A stretch of DNA of 64,000 bases from contig MU004230.1 of assembly GCA_010405405.1 (NCBI GenBank), positions 34,627-98,626 of the forward strand, in the 5' to 3' direction. Shown here piece by piece: positions 1 to 12,222 of this stretch (position 1 is its first letter; every line of letters starts with the position of its first letter). The stretch comes from Microthyrium microscopicum. Lineage: Eukaryota > Ascomycota > Dothideomycetes > Microthyriales > Microthyriaceae. The translations under genes were made by a program, and so were the position numbers. Below the pieces are notes generated by a model, which did not search any database, had not been told where the DNA came from, and saw only the letters and a list, made by a program, of their open reading frames with translations.

Positions 1-904
1 TAATATATATTTATACTTTAGTAATATTATTATAATAGTACGTATTAAGATTCTTTCTACTTATTATAGCTCTATAATAGTATCTATATATATTAAATAG
101 TAGTCCTTAATAGAAATTATATATATTTTGTTTTATTTTTTAGTCTTTCTAAGTAGTTCTTAATTTATACTTTTATAAAAGACTACTTTACTCTTTTTTT
201 ATCTTTATATTTATAAAAGTACTTCCTTATTTACTTAACTCTATTATACTAGAAACTAAATAATATTATTATACTAATATTTATAATAATATATTTCTTT
301 ATACTTAAATAGTATATTTATTATATAACTAAAAGCTTCTTATTTAGATAGTTTACTAAAAATATTTATAATAAAGGCTAGTAGAGTTTTTATAGAGCTT
401 TTTATAAATAGAATTCTATATTAGATTTATAATCTATTATTAGTATACTTTATATATATATAGTAGGTTTATAGTTAATACTTTAGATTCTATTTATTAT
501 ATAATTAGACTTATAATTACCTTCCTATCTTTTATATCTATTTCCTTAAAATCTAAAGGCTAAGAATTAAGTTTTAGATAATAAACTTAGTAAATAAACT
601 CTAAATTATTACTCTAAGAATATTCTAGGATACTAGACTTATTATAACTATATAAAGCTTATATCTTTTTATTTTAGCTACTAAACTTAACTAGATATAT
701 AAGTAGATTCTATTTTATTATTATATAAAGCTTATATTTACTTAGTATATATTATATACTATCTACTTTAATAGTTTACTATTTTATAATTTTTAAGCTA
801 ATAGATTCTTTATATTCTACTAAATTAGATATCTATACTATATAAAATACCTTTTATAATCTATTTCTACTCTTTATATATAAATTTACTTTTTTTTATA
901 ATAA
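1..904. other. AT-rich, RIP-like gene-free DNA
   Basis: This stretch is almost entirely A and T, and the dinucleotides TG and CA are nearly absent while TA is very frequent. That is the footprint of repeat-induced point mutation in ascomycetes. No open frame of useful length exists on either strand. I could not recognise a particular element here. It is probably the decayed end of another repeat into which, or beside which, the 910-9687 element inserted. Confidence 0.75.
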
Positions 905-909
905 CTTAA

Positions 910-1177
910 TATTAGGAACTAGGACACCTCTAGTTTAAGACAACTACTAATAGGACACGTTTACGTAGGATAAAGCGTTATTAGTTAGGTTAACTAATAA
1001 TAACTTATTATAAATATAGATAGCTTAGCAGAGTCCTTATAGCTCTAGATAATAAAGAAGAGAGATTATAAGGGTCTAAGTAACTTCCTAATAATTACTC
1101 TCATTTTCATTTTTATATATTTACTTAAACCATAATAATTATAGTCTTTACCTACTTAGAACGATCCGTTTCTAATA
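910..1177 (+). repeat. Left LTR of the chromovirus fossil
   Basis: This 268-bp repeat begins TA (RIP-changed TG) and is matched base for base, with no gap, by 9420-9687. By hand count about 33 sites differ between the two copies, and every one is a C/T or G/A difference. The bases just after it (from 1178) would be the primer-binding site, but RIP has blurred it too much to name the tRNA. Confidence 0.9.
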
Positions 1178-4100
1178 TAGTAATTACTTCTCAACCCTTA
1201 AGTACCTAAAGAAATTATTTTTATCTTTTATTTAATTAGAAACTATATCTAACAGTAGATATTTAGACCTTAACGTCTAAATAAGACTTAGATAGCCTTA
1301 ACTATTAAGCTAAGAATTACTAGTACCTATTCTACCCTAAATTAATATATTTAAAAGTCTATTAGACCTATCTAATATTAAATTAGCCAACCCTAACCTA
1401 CCTAGGCCTAGGGAGACCTAAAATAACTTTATAACGCGCTATAAAAAGGAACTTAACGCGCTTATTAATAAAAAGAAGCTAGAGCTTAAAGTATAAGAGC
1501 TAATAGTAAAAACTAGAGCAATTTAGTTTAGCAAGCTTAAAACTACTTAAGAGTTAAAGAACTTTAGCTAAGTTAATATAATAAGACCCAATTAGCATCT
1601 TTTAAGCTAAGCTCTTACTCTTTTAGGATTATTAAATTAGGATAGGCCTAAGATAGAGCCTTATAAGAAGAAGAGTTTCTAGGAATATATATCTTAAGTT
1701 AATAATATTAAATAGAAATTTATTAAATTCTTTTATTAAGAGAGCACCTATAACTAGTAACTCTACTAGTATATTTATAAATATAATTAGCTTAAGAAAG
1801 GGCTATTATAAATAGGATTAGATAATCTTATTCTTTATAAAAAGTCTTAGGACTTAGGATTCTAAAAGATATAGTAAATAGTCTAAGATTATACGCTAAG
1901 CTATCTAGGCTACTTTATAAAGTAAGAATATATTACTTTTAAAAAGTTCTAAATAGTTAAATTAGGTTAATACTACCCTTAGAAACTCTATAATAACCTC
2001 CTTAAGTTATAAAAGAAATAGAGATATAACGACTAGAAGAGCTACCTCTTTTAGTTCTATAAAAGCCTTTTTAAGAATATATAGAAAAAGATTCTCTTTA
2101 ATAAGAAGTTTACTACCTCTATAGTTAAAAAGGCTCTTAAAAAAGCTAACTTATATTAGACTTTTAGTTCTATAAAGGCTAAGGCTTATTCTACTCTTAA
2201 AAAAATAAACCTAGGATAACTTTTTCTAAAATAATGCTTATACTTCTTAGAAGATAAGTATAAGTATAAAAAGGGCTTAAAAGAGTTAAGAATACTTAGA
2301 AAGTTCTTCTATCCTTTAAAAGATAGTAAGGTAGAATAGGCTATACTTAAAATAACTTAAAATGTAGATATTTTACTAGAGTCTAACTTAAAAAAAATTA
2401 AATACTTTAAATATAATAAACTCTACTTTAAAATAGAATACCCTAAGCTATAAAAAAAAGATAAAGCTATAAAGTTATAGACTAGAACTTAGTAGCCTTT
2501 CTTATTAATAAGATAGCCTAGCTTAGTACTAAATAGCTCTATAAGACTATTATTATATACGTCCTAGAGATATTAAAGGCTAAGAATAATAACTTACCTA
2601 GTAAGGTAGACTTTATAAGACTAAAGTTAAAGCAAATATACTTATAAGAAAGTCTAAAAAATAATAAGAGCTAGGAAGCCTTATCCTTAGATATTATAGT
2701 TAATTATAAATTATACTTTAACGTTATAAATATTAAGCTAGCTAAAAGACTTTAGCTTTATATTACTCCTCTTCTTAAAATACTTATAATATACTTAAAT
2801 AATACTTCTATATAAATTTATAAAGTTATAGAAGCTATAGTAATAGTAGTTAACTTAAATAGCCTTCTTAAAATTAAAATAGAGTTATTTTATATTATAG
2901 ACTCCTTATATTACCTTATTATTATAAGAATACTCTAGTTAGAGAAATAGAATCCTCTTCTAAACTTTAAAAATAAGACTCTTACGTAGAAGTAACCTTT
3001 TAGTAGCTTCTATAGTAAGATAGAGATTATAAATACTAATAAGTTTTCTAAGTTAGCTTAGGATAGTTTATCCTAACTATTTAATTATTTAGTTAGGTTA
3101 CTAGATCTAAATTTATTTATAGAAGAGCTTCTAAGTAAGTATTTATAGTTTATTAAAGCCTTTAATAAATAAGATATACTTAAACTAGTTTAATATAGTC
3201 TATAAAACCTTAAGATTAACTTAGAGCTAAGCGCTATAATATTATATAGACTTATTTATAGCCTCTTAAAAGCTAAGTTAGTTATTTTACATAAATACTT
3301 AGATACTTATTTTATAAGAGATTAGATTTAGAAGTTAAGATCTTCTACTAAAGCTCTTATCCTCTTTATAAAGAAGAAAGATAAGATATTATAACTTTAT
3401 ATAGACTATTAAAGCTTAAATAATATTATTATTAAAGATTAATATATATTACTTCTTATTAAGAAGTTTTTAAATAAACTTTAAGGCGCTAAGTTCTTTA
3501 CTAGCCTTAACTTATATAAAGCTTACTATTATTTACGTATTAAAGACAATAATAAGTAGAAGACTACATTTAAGACTAAATATAAGATATTTAAGTATAT
3601 AGTAGTCTTATTTAGACTTATAAATACTCTTACGGCCTTCTAAGTATATATTAACTAAGCATTAAGAGGCTTAGTAGACGTAATATATATCATTTACCTT
3701 AATAATATCTTTATTTACTTTAAAACTAAGAAATAATATATTAAAGACGTCTAAAAAGTTCTATAGTAACTTATAAAGTATTATTTATACGTAAAACTAT
3801 TTAAGTATAAGTTTTATATTAGTAGTATAGAGTATTTAAGTTATATTATAACCTTAAATAGTACTACTATAAATTAGTTATAGGTTAATACGTACTTAGA
3901 TTAGCTAAAACTATATAATATATACTAAGTAAAGAAATTTATTAGCTTTATAAACTACTATTATTAGTTTATTACTAGATTCTCCTATATTACTATATTA
4001 CTAAACGCCTTAACTTAGAAAGAATTAAGTTAGGCCTTAAAAGGCCTAAAGCTATAATAAAAAGAGTTTATAAATATTAAATTACTACTAGATACCTTAG

Positions 4101-6520
4101 ATTCTTTTAATAAACTAAAAGATTTTTTTATAAACGCGCTAATTTTAGCCTATTTTAACCTTATGCTTTCTATACAATTAGAAATTAATACCTTTAGAAG
4201 AGTAATTTATAAAATATTAAGCTAAAAATAGCACAATAAAGACTAGGATAGCCTATAGAAACCTATTATATTCTATTCTTAGAAATTATCTCTACTAGAG
4301 AGCTACTATAGGACTCTATAATAGAAATTCTTAATAATTATAGATTCCTTAAAAGTATTTAGAAAGTACTTATAAGGCTTACTAGACTAATTCTAGGTCT
4401 TAATAGACTATATAAACCTTAAATTACTTAAAATAATATTAAAAATATTATTAATATACGCAAAGTAGGCAAATTTACTCTTAGAATATAATTTTAATAT
4501 TAAGCATCACTTAAGTAAGATAAATTTAGCTAATAGACCTTTAAGACACTTAAACTACGTTAAAGAGAGCTAAAAAGAATAGAAAAAGACTATAAAAGCG
4601 TTACTTAACTTACTTTATAATAAGTTATAGCTTAACAACGCTTCTATAGCTAAAACTAACACTATTAGACTTATAAACTTTATTATTATATACATTAGTA
4701 TTAATATATAATATCTTACTATAAATTAACTTAAGAAGAGTTAAGATAAGCCTACTAAGACTTAGAAGTATTTAAAAATAAGTTTTAATAAGATTTTAGC
4801 TATTAACGAACCCTCTCTAACTAAGAATAACTTAGATAAAGCTAAATAGATAAGTAGAAATCTCATTTTTATTAAGAAAGAGTTACAAAAAAAGAAAATC
4901 CTATAAAGGTTCTATAATAATGCTATAGAAGGCAATTATAAGAGGTTAAAGAAGATACTTAAAAAGATTAAGCACTACTATATTTAGGACTACGTCTAGA
5001 AAGACGTTAAGAACTATTATAAAGCTTACCTTAATTACTAATATAATAAATCTATTAAATAAGCCTAGAAAGAGTTATTAATAGCCTTACTAGTTCTAGA
5101 AGCGCTATAAGAAGATATTATTATAAATTTTATTATAGATTTACTTCTAAGTATCTATAATAGTTAAACCTATAACTCTATTATAGTAGTTATTAATAAA
5201 TTAACTAAAATAGCCTACTATGTTTTAATAAAAAAGAATATAGACGCAAAAGACTTTACTAAGATTTTTTTATAGAAGATTATATACTTATATAGCGTAC
5301 CTTATACTATTATATCTAATTAAGAACCTCTCTTTATTTCTAAGTATTAGAAAACATTTCTTTATTACCTTTCTATTCTTAAAAAGTTCTTAATAGTATT
5401 CTATCTATAGACTAACGATTAAATAAAGTACTTAAACTAGGAGGTTAAGTACTACTTATAGATTTATAAGTATTAGGAATAGGACAATTAGGTAAGATAG
5501 CTTAGTTTAGCTAAGTTTAATTATAATAATAGTATTTACTTATTAACTAAAGTTACTTCTTTTATTATATATATTAGAAAGAACCCCTATGTTCCTAAAT
5601 TAGCTAAAACGCTATTAAAAAGTATTATACCTAACATTAAAGAGATAGTAAACTATATCTTATCTTTATAACATATAATAAGGGACAAATTAGCTAAAGT
5701 ATAGCTATACTAAGCTAACTAGTATAATAAAAAGAAGAGAAACGTTTATTTAAATATTAGTAACTAAGTTTTGCTTAATATAAAGAATATTTAGACTACT
5801 TATATTAAGAAGAAGCTTAATATTAAGTATATAAATTCTTTTAAAATTATAGAGATTATAAACACTAATACTTACTAGCTTAACTTTCTAAAGAATATAT
5901 AAGTTTATAATATATTCTATATCTCTTTATTAAAGCTATATAAGCTAAACCCTTACTTTTTATAGAAGTCTATATTACTATAGGATTCTTTAAACTTAGA
6001 AGACTTAGATATATATAATATAAAGAAGGTAATAAAGTATATAGTAGATAAAAAAAGTAAATACTACTACCTTATAAAATAGAAAGGTTACCTAAATTCT
6101 AAATTAACCTAAGAGCTTATAGCTAACTTTTCTTTAACTACTTTAAAGCGTTATTACGTAAAGTTAGCTAAGAAGAGTATTATACTAGTAATAAATATAA
6201 TTAGAAAAGTAGTTAAATACAAAATAATATATTTAAATAATATTATAGATAGGTTAATAGATCTTAACTCTATAAAACTAAAAAGATAGCTAAAAAAGCT
6301 AAAGAAGACTTAAAAGACTTAAAATAAGCTTTTAAAGAAGAAGAATAGTTACTTTATAATTTTCTTACTAATTAAAACCTAAATTAATCTCTTTATATAT
6401 ATATTATAATAAATTAACTTAAAGTAACTTAAAAATAGTACTAAATAATAAGTATATAAAAAAACTACTAAGTTATAAATATATAAAATAACCTAGAATA
6501 ATATATAAAATAAGTCTTTA

Positions 6521-6580
6521 TATATATATAAGGAGTACTCCTTTAAGAACCCTTTATAACGTAAAATAGGGTTAAAATAT
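6521..6580 (+). repeat. 60-bp direct repeat, copy 1 (partner 8677-8736)
   Basis: The two copies match at about 49 of 60 positions, and 10 of the 11 differences are transitions. Each contains an AACCCT...AGGGTT-like short inverted repeat, clearer in this copy. They are about 2.15 kb apart within the unexplained 3' part of the fossil element. They could be the ends of a nested element. Confidence 0.5.
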
Positions 6581-8676
6581 ATATTAGAAAATATATAAAA
6601 GAATAAGTAATTTCTAACTAAGAGTCAAATTAGCTATATAATAGTTTTATAAGGATATCTATTAACGAACTTATTCTTAGGAAATCTTAGAAGAGTATCT
6701 ACTAACTAACTTATCCTTAAGAGACGTAAAATAACTTAATATAATAAGAAATAGCCTTACTTAGCTAATTAAGGCTAAATATAGATAATACTAAATTCTA
6801 AAAGACTTAAGATAACCTATCTAACCTTATTTTAACTTAAGAAGAAGCTACCTAGCTTATCTTATACTTTTTTATAGTAGAACTTATAGCCTTAACCTTA
6901 GAATAGTCCTTATTAGTATAACTATCCTTATAGAAGGCCTTAATAGCCTTTTTAATATAAGCTTTAATCTCTTAGTGCTTAGAAGCGCTAAAATAAGCCT
7001 TATAGCGCTTAAAAAGCGCTTAAGAGTTTGTAAGGACGCTACTTAGATTATTCTTAGTATTAGTAAGTTATTATAAGATAGTTAGACGTAAAGTAACCTA
7101 TTATAAATATAAAAAGACTTATCTAAGATAAGTTAGGTCTTTAAGGACTAATAATATAGTAGAAGTTTTAATACTAAGAATATAGTATATTATAGTACTT
7201 AAAGCGCTTAGAAGGATAGAATTAGATATTAGTAACTAAGAAAGTTAGATAAGTTATAATATGCTTCTTTAATTCTAAAAGGCTATTATTTACTAGCTTT
7301 TAGGTAGCTTTAGTATCTATATAGTAGTTAATAAGCGTATAGGTTATATAGAAGTTACTCTTAGTAATACTAGAGTATAATAAAAAGAAATTAGCTATTA
7401 GCTACTTAGATATATAACTATAAACTAATTAGCGTCTAAATATATAAAACTAGACTAGAATTAGTTAAAATAAGTACTTATGACTTATAAAGAATTATTA
7501 TATACTTATAAGCGTATTAAATACTATTATAAAGTATATACTTATCCTTATAAAATAATTTATCCTAAGAACTATTCTTAAGAGCATAAATAACCTTATT
7601 AATTATAATATAGACTAAGATAAGCTTAGCCTTATTATAAAGGTCTTAATAAGGAACAACTTACTTATATTAGTATAATATAATATAAAATAAGCTAGAA
7701 TAGGATATTACTTCTAGATAATCCTTAGTTAACTTTATATTAAAGTATTTAATGAAGTACTTACTTAAACTAACTTACTAAGCATAATAATAGTCTAAGT
7801 TAGGAATAAGATAAAGTTTAGTAGTTAAAGAAGAAGAGAAATACATAGTATAGACTTTTATATAACACTAATAAGGATTTAAGATTAAGTAGTATTATAA
7901 TAAGCTAAGTAAAGCTATAATATTCTTATTAGCGTATTCTTACTTTATTTTATTTTTAAAGACTACTTTAGTAAGGTCTATAATATTAGTAGTTAAGATT
8001 TAGTTATTATAGGACGTAATAATATTATTATTAGTAAGAATAGTTACTATAGTTTTACTAAAGTTAAAGTTACCTTTAGTAAGAACTTAAGAGCTTTTAA
8101 TAGAATCTTTAAGTAACTTATTTATATTAACGCCTACTTTAAACAAAAATAGGTTTAAAAGTATATAAGTTAGTTAAAATAAGTTATTAAAGGTTAAAAG
8201 AATATAAAGTATACTAAAATAAGTTAAAAAAACCTAAAGAAGCGTTAAGTAGCTTAATAACTAAGAAGAGAAAATTTATAATTATTAGAGAAAGACCTAT
8301 AACGCAAAATAGGTTAGTAATAGTAATTTTTATATATATTTACAAAATTATAGAATTTCTACTTATCTTAAAATTTAAAGTATAAAGAATAAGAAATAGA
8401 GAATTTAGAGTAAAAAGGGTTATTTTATACCTAAATCTTTCTACTTTTCTAAAATAGCTAAGTATTAACATAATAGTACTTAGTAAAGACTTATAAGAGC
8501 TTTTTATAAAAAAAGGAAGTTATATATAGTATAGTAAGTACTTAGAAAGGTTATAACTTTCTAAATAAAAAAGTATAATTTTAGCCTTAGAGTCTTTAAA
8601 CTTTTAAGTAAGGATTTAAATACCTTACTATAAATAACGTAAACTAATTCTTAATTAGACATAAAAAGCATTAAGA

Positions 8677-8736
8677 TATATATATAAAAAGTACCTCTTT
8701 AAAAACTCTTTTTAATATAAAATAGAGTTAAAATAC
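8677..8736 (+). repeat. 60-bp direct repeat, copy 2 (partner 6521-6580)
   Basis: This is the second copy of the repeat at 6521-6580. Its short internal inverted repeat is more decayed. The shared orientation suggests a direct rather than inverted arrangement. Confidence 0.5.
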
Positions 8737-9419
8737 GCCTTTAATCTAAAACTAAATAAGGCTTATAAAGTAGTTTTATATATAAGTTATAGTTACTTAA
8801 CCTACTATAAAGCTAATTATACTAAACTAATATAAATTTAGTATATCTAACATAGTATAACTAATTAAGTTAAGCTATATATATTTTAATAACTAGATAA
8901 CTTATACTATATATAGAATAACTATTTAGTAGTATTTTAATAAAATCTAATTAAATATAAATAGTAGCACTATACTATGCTTATAGATAGGTTAATTTAG
9001 CTCTAATAAAGCTAGTATTAACTAATTAAGACTTTAATAGAGCTATTAACTACTTATTAGATGTCTTACTAATATATTAGACTTTAATAACTAGACTTCT
9101 TTAAGTCTAAGTTAATATAGTTAATTATAGCCTAAAACTAGTAGAAAATAGAGAGCTATTTATTTAGAGTAGGTAAAAAATAGAGAGCTATCTATCTTAA
9201 ATAAGTAATATACTAAAGCTAGAGAATAAGAATATTACTAGGCTATAGAAGACTTCCTAAAGTATAAGTAACCTAATCCTATACGTTTAGTTAAGCCTTA
9301 TTTTCTCCTAAGTCTTAGTATAATAGAGTGTAGTTAAAAGCTATATATAAGCATAAGAAATATCTATTAGAACCTTTAAATATACTCTTTAGGACAAATA
9401 GCCTTAAGAAGAGAGATAA

Positions 9420-9687
9420 TATTAAGAACTAGAATACTTCTAGTTTAAGATAACTATTAATAAAACACGTCTACGTAGAATAAAGCGTTATTAGTTAGAT
9501 TAACTAATAATAACCTATTATAAATATAGATAGCTTAGTAGAGTCTTTATAGCTTTAAGTAATAAAGAAGAGGAATTACAAGAATCTAAGTAACTCTCTA
9601 GTAATTACTCTCGTCCCCATTTTTATATATCTACTTAAACCGTAATAATTATAGTCTTTACCTACTTAGAATGATCCGTTTCTAACA
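9420..9687 (+). repeat. Right LTR of the chromovirus fossil
   Basis: This is the 268-bp partner of 910-1177. It ends with the canonical CA and is followed by CTTAA (9688-9692), the same five bases that precede the left LTR. The purine tract at 9406-9416 lies three bases upstream, as expected for the plus-strand primer. Confidence 0.9.
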
Positions 9688-9692
9688 CTTAA

Positions 9693-10294
9693 GTTTAATA
9701 AATAGTTTATTATTAGTAAGTTAATACTATATAAGTAGTAGAATAGTAATATATATTAAGAGTATACTAAAAATATATATAAATAGTTATCTTTATATTT
9801 ATTAGCTTAACTATCTATATATAGCCTTTTTATCTAATTAATAAAGAATATATACTAAGAGAGTATAAAATATATTACTAGTTTAAGTATTTTCTAGAAT
9901 TTATTTTTCTTAGTATAATGTATTTTTTTAAGCTAGTTACTTTAGCTTTCTTAAATTATCTAAATTACCTAAACTATAAGCTAGCTAAATTAGCTAATAG
10001 TTTTTATTCTACGTAACGCACTAGCGTTAGGCTAATATACGCCCAAACTAGTAGCACCTGTATGTTCTAAAGGTTACTACCTCCTGTTAAAGCATGATTG
10101 CGTCGAGGACGTACCTGCATCTAGAGACTAGTCCAATTTCGTACTCGGCATGTCCAGAAATGGCTAGCGTCAGCCAGAATGCTATAAATAATTCCCTACT
10201 GTCAACTTCAGTCCACAAGTCTATTCAAAAATGTACCACTAAGTTGTTTCTTTAAGCACCATAACTTCTTCATACTACCTGCAGTCAATTTATC
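9693..10294. other. End of the AT-rich block and promoter of the F-box gene
   Basis: RIP-like AT-rich sequence continues to about 10,010. The composition then changes within a few tens of bases to ordinary gene-region sequence with normal TG and CA content. The last 280 bases must contain the promoter and 5' leader of the gene starting at 10,295. No clear TATA box is seen. Confidence 0.6.
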
Positions 10295-11821
10295 ATGGCA
10301 CTCCCCGCCCCAACTCTCATCCATCGCTTGCCTAATGAGCTTCTTTACTTATGCTTTCGATACTGTGCTGACTCAGACATGCTGGCAGAGGCAGAAAATT
10401 CTCGCAGCTACTCGGGGCTTCGCGCGTACTCTTCATCGATCAGATATCGCTCACTGTGGGCTATAAGCTTGACTTGCTCCCGATTCTCGCAATTGGTAAG
10501 GCCCTTGCTTTATGCCGACATTAATGTCGCAGCCGATGAGAATAGTTACGAGCAAAGACACCGAGCTGAGCGATTTTATCGCACCATCAAAGAGTTTCCA
10601 TTTTTGAGACAATTGTGTATCATCCTGACCGTCGATGTTGCTATGTTAATACGGCTTGAGCGAAAATGTGCCAGTGGCCATTTCTTTGATAGCCTCAAAG
10701 AGTTGACCTTGTATTGCGTCCAAAGCACTTCGGGCGGAGAAGGAGCGCTAGACTTGGACACCGCTCGCTTACAATCGCCATGGCTATCCTGTCATATAGC
10801 TATTAGCCGGATACCAACTTTACAGAAATTGAGCCTGGATGGTGGATTCGATGAGCTTCGACTACGGCTTGAACATTTGACTCCATTTCTTGAAGATCTC
10901 ACAAATTTGAAAGTACTGAGTTTATCTGGACTGGGATGCCCTGGGGCAAGAGAGAGGCCAGTTAGTACGACTACCTTTGAAGAAAGATCAATCAGCGATG
11001 CAGCAACGATACCAGATACTGTAAGCCCTCGCAATCTCTCATATTATCAACTTCATGCAACTTGTCGATGACATCTTTGCCCACAACTAACAAATTATCA
11101 GCGTCAATTGGGAACAGCTTCCTTCACTGAACTGCATTTGCAAAATCTGAACTATGTCAGCCCTTCTGCGTTGAAGAACTTCCTCTGCTGGCCAAGATCA
11201 TTAAAAGTATTGACCATTGGCTTGACAGGAGTGACAGGAATGGGAGGCTATCCTATCGATTACTCATCAATTACGCCAATGGGAGGCTATGCTATTGATT
11301 ACTTAGTAGAGTCTGGCTACATGGCCTATCCATGGACTCATACTCTACTTGCCAATGTGCTTCATCGCCAAAGAAGTACGTTGCGTGAGCTTCGCGTGGA
11401 GCAGCTGGCTACTCAGGATGGGCTCGATTCTTTCAGTCTTCATGATTTTATCAATCTCGAAACCTTTCAGTGCTGCATCCAGGGTCGCCCAAATCCCGAA
11501 GAAGCATCGCGAATCTGGGCTACACCAACCCTGAAAACTTTGGTTCTAGAATACACAGACCACGATAGCCAACATGGAAAATACTACTTTTTCCTACCAA
11601 ATGACATCGAATGGCTTGACGACTTTGCTAGATCTGTAGTGAAGAAGTCTAAGTATATGGACGCTGGACTTGAATGCATCGAAATATCACCAACAGAAGA
11701 ATCACACTGGAACCCATGGTCGGGCCTCGATGGACGGCAAACAGCGTTGATATTTGAAAACGCAAAACTTGCTGTGGAGAAACATGGTATTAAGTTCAAG
11801 TACCTCCAGTGTACTGTGTAG
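10295..11821 (+). CDS. F-box / leucine-rich-repeat-like protein
   Basis: Two exons (10295-11020 and 11102-11821) are joined by an 81-nt intron with GTAAGC donor, ACTAAC branch site and CAG-type acceptor in matching phase, giving 481 aa. The intron is a multiple of three but contains a stop, so splicing is needed. Residues 8-30 (IHRLPNELLYLCFRYC) have the L-P-x-E-L-L pattern of an F-box. The rest is rich in spaced leucines (LKELTLY, LKVLSLSGL, FTELHLQNL, LKTLVLEY), as in fungal F-box/LRR proteins that present substrates to SCF ubiquitin ligases. It is the first gene beside the RIP block. The role is inferred from architecture; the substrate is unknown. A short internal echo (residues around 285-300, GGY.IDY twice) is visible. 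Confidence 0.7.
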
Positions 11822-12222
11822 CCGCTTAGAGGATGAACCGAGCGATTGATAGCCGCCCATCGAGGAACAGTGCCTCCATCAACCACCATAAAGGCACGAT
11901 ATTTGATTTTCGTCGTAAAAGGCCATCATGATGAGCGCTTGGAAAGAAATAGGACGCCGAACTATGCAGATCAACCTTTGCCATACAATTCCCGTAGGCG
12001 AGACAGTCTGCTTTGGTACAGTCAAAACAATGATCTGGCTATTCGTTAGATGGGGTTTTGTCAAAATTGAATATAGATTATTGCCTTAGACTACGAATAG
12101 CAGTAAACATTATAGAATAATTCAACGGTTGGCACTACAGCCAGTGAAAATCGTTCAAGTTGACAAAGATCGTTAGTCCCAGGACTCGTTTTTTATGGGG
12201 CTAGTCTGATGTACGGCTACAT
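11822..12222. other. Convergent 3' intergenic region
   Basis: About 400 bases lie between the convergent F-box-like gene and the peroxidase gene. It should hold the two 3' untranslated regions. I see no further gene or repeat. Confidence 0.5.

Larger units (their letters stand above)
6250..9400. other. Unassigned 3-kb interior of the chromovirus fossil
   Basis: Chromoviruses normally end their coding part at or shortly after the chromodomain. Here about 3 kb of RIP-mutated DNA separates the chromodomain-like part from the right LTR. Inside it lies a direct repeat pair of about 60 bp (6521-6580 and 8677-8736, 49 of 60 bases equal by hand). It may be a nested insertion, a second gene or carried host DNA. 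Nothing is recognisable. Confidence 0.5.
910..9687 (+). mobile_element. Broken Ty3/Gypsy chromovirus LTR retrotransposon (fossil)
   Basis: The element is bounded by two 268-bp direct repeats and by the 5-bp target duplication CTTAA (905-909 and 9688-9692). It lies on the plus strand: a purine-rich tract (9406-9416) precedes the right LTR. In order I can make out a gag-like part (roughly 1.35-2.4 kb), reverse transcriptase with a YLDD-like core (about 3.25-3.8 kb), RNase H (about 4.1-4.45 kb), integrase (about 4.85-5.65 kb) and a chromodomain-like end (about 6.02-6.13 kb). Reverse transcriptase before integrase gives Ty3/Gypsy, and the chromodomain gives the chromovirus group. It is heavily broken in every frame by RIP-type change and cannot be active. 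Its LTRs differ only by transitions, so it was probably young when RIP hit it. The 3 kb after the chromodomain is not explained. Confidence 0.9.

Noticed and set aside
1-10010. A CRISPR array, centromere core or mitochondrial DNA as explanation of the AT-rich block
   Set aside because: There are no regular spacers. The block contains an LTR element with target duplication and transition-only LTR differences, which points to RIP-mutated nuclear repeat DNA. A centromere cannot be judged from 10 kb.
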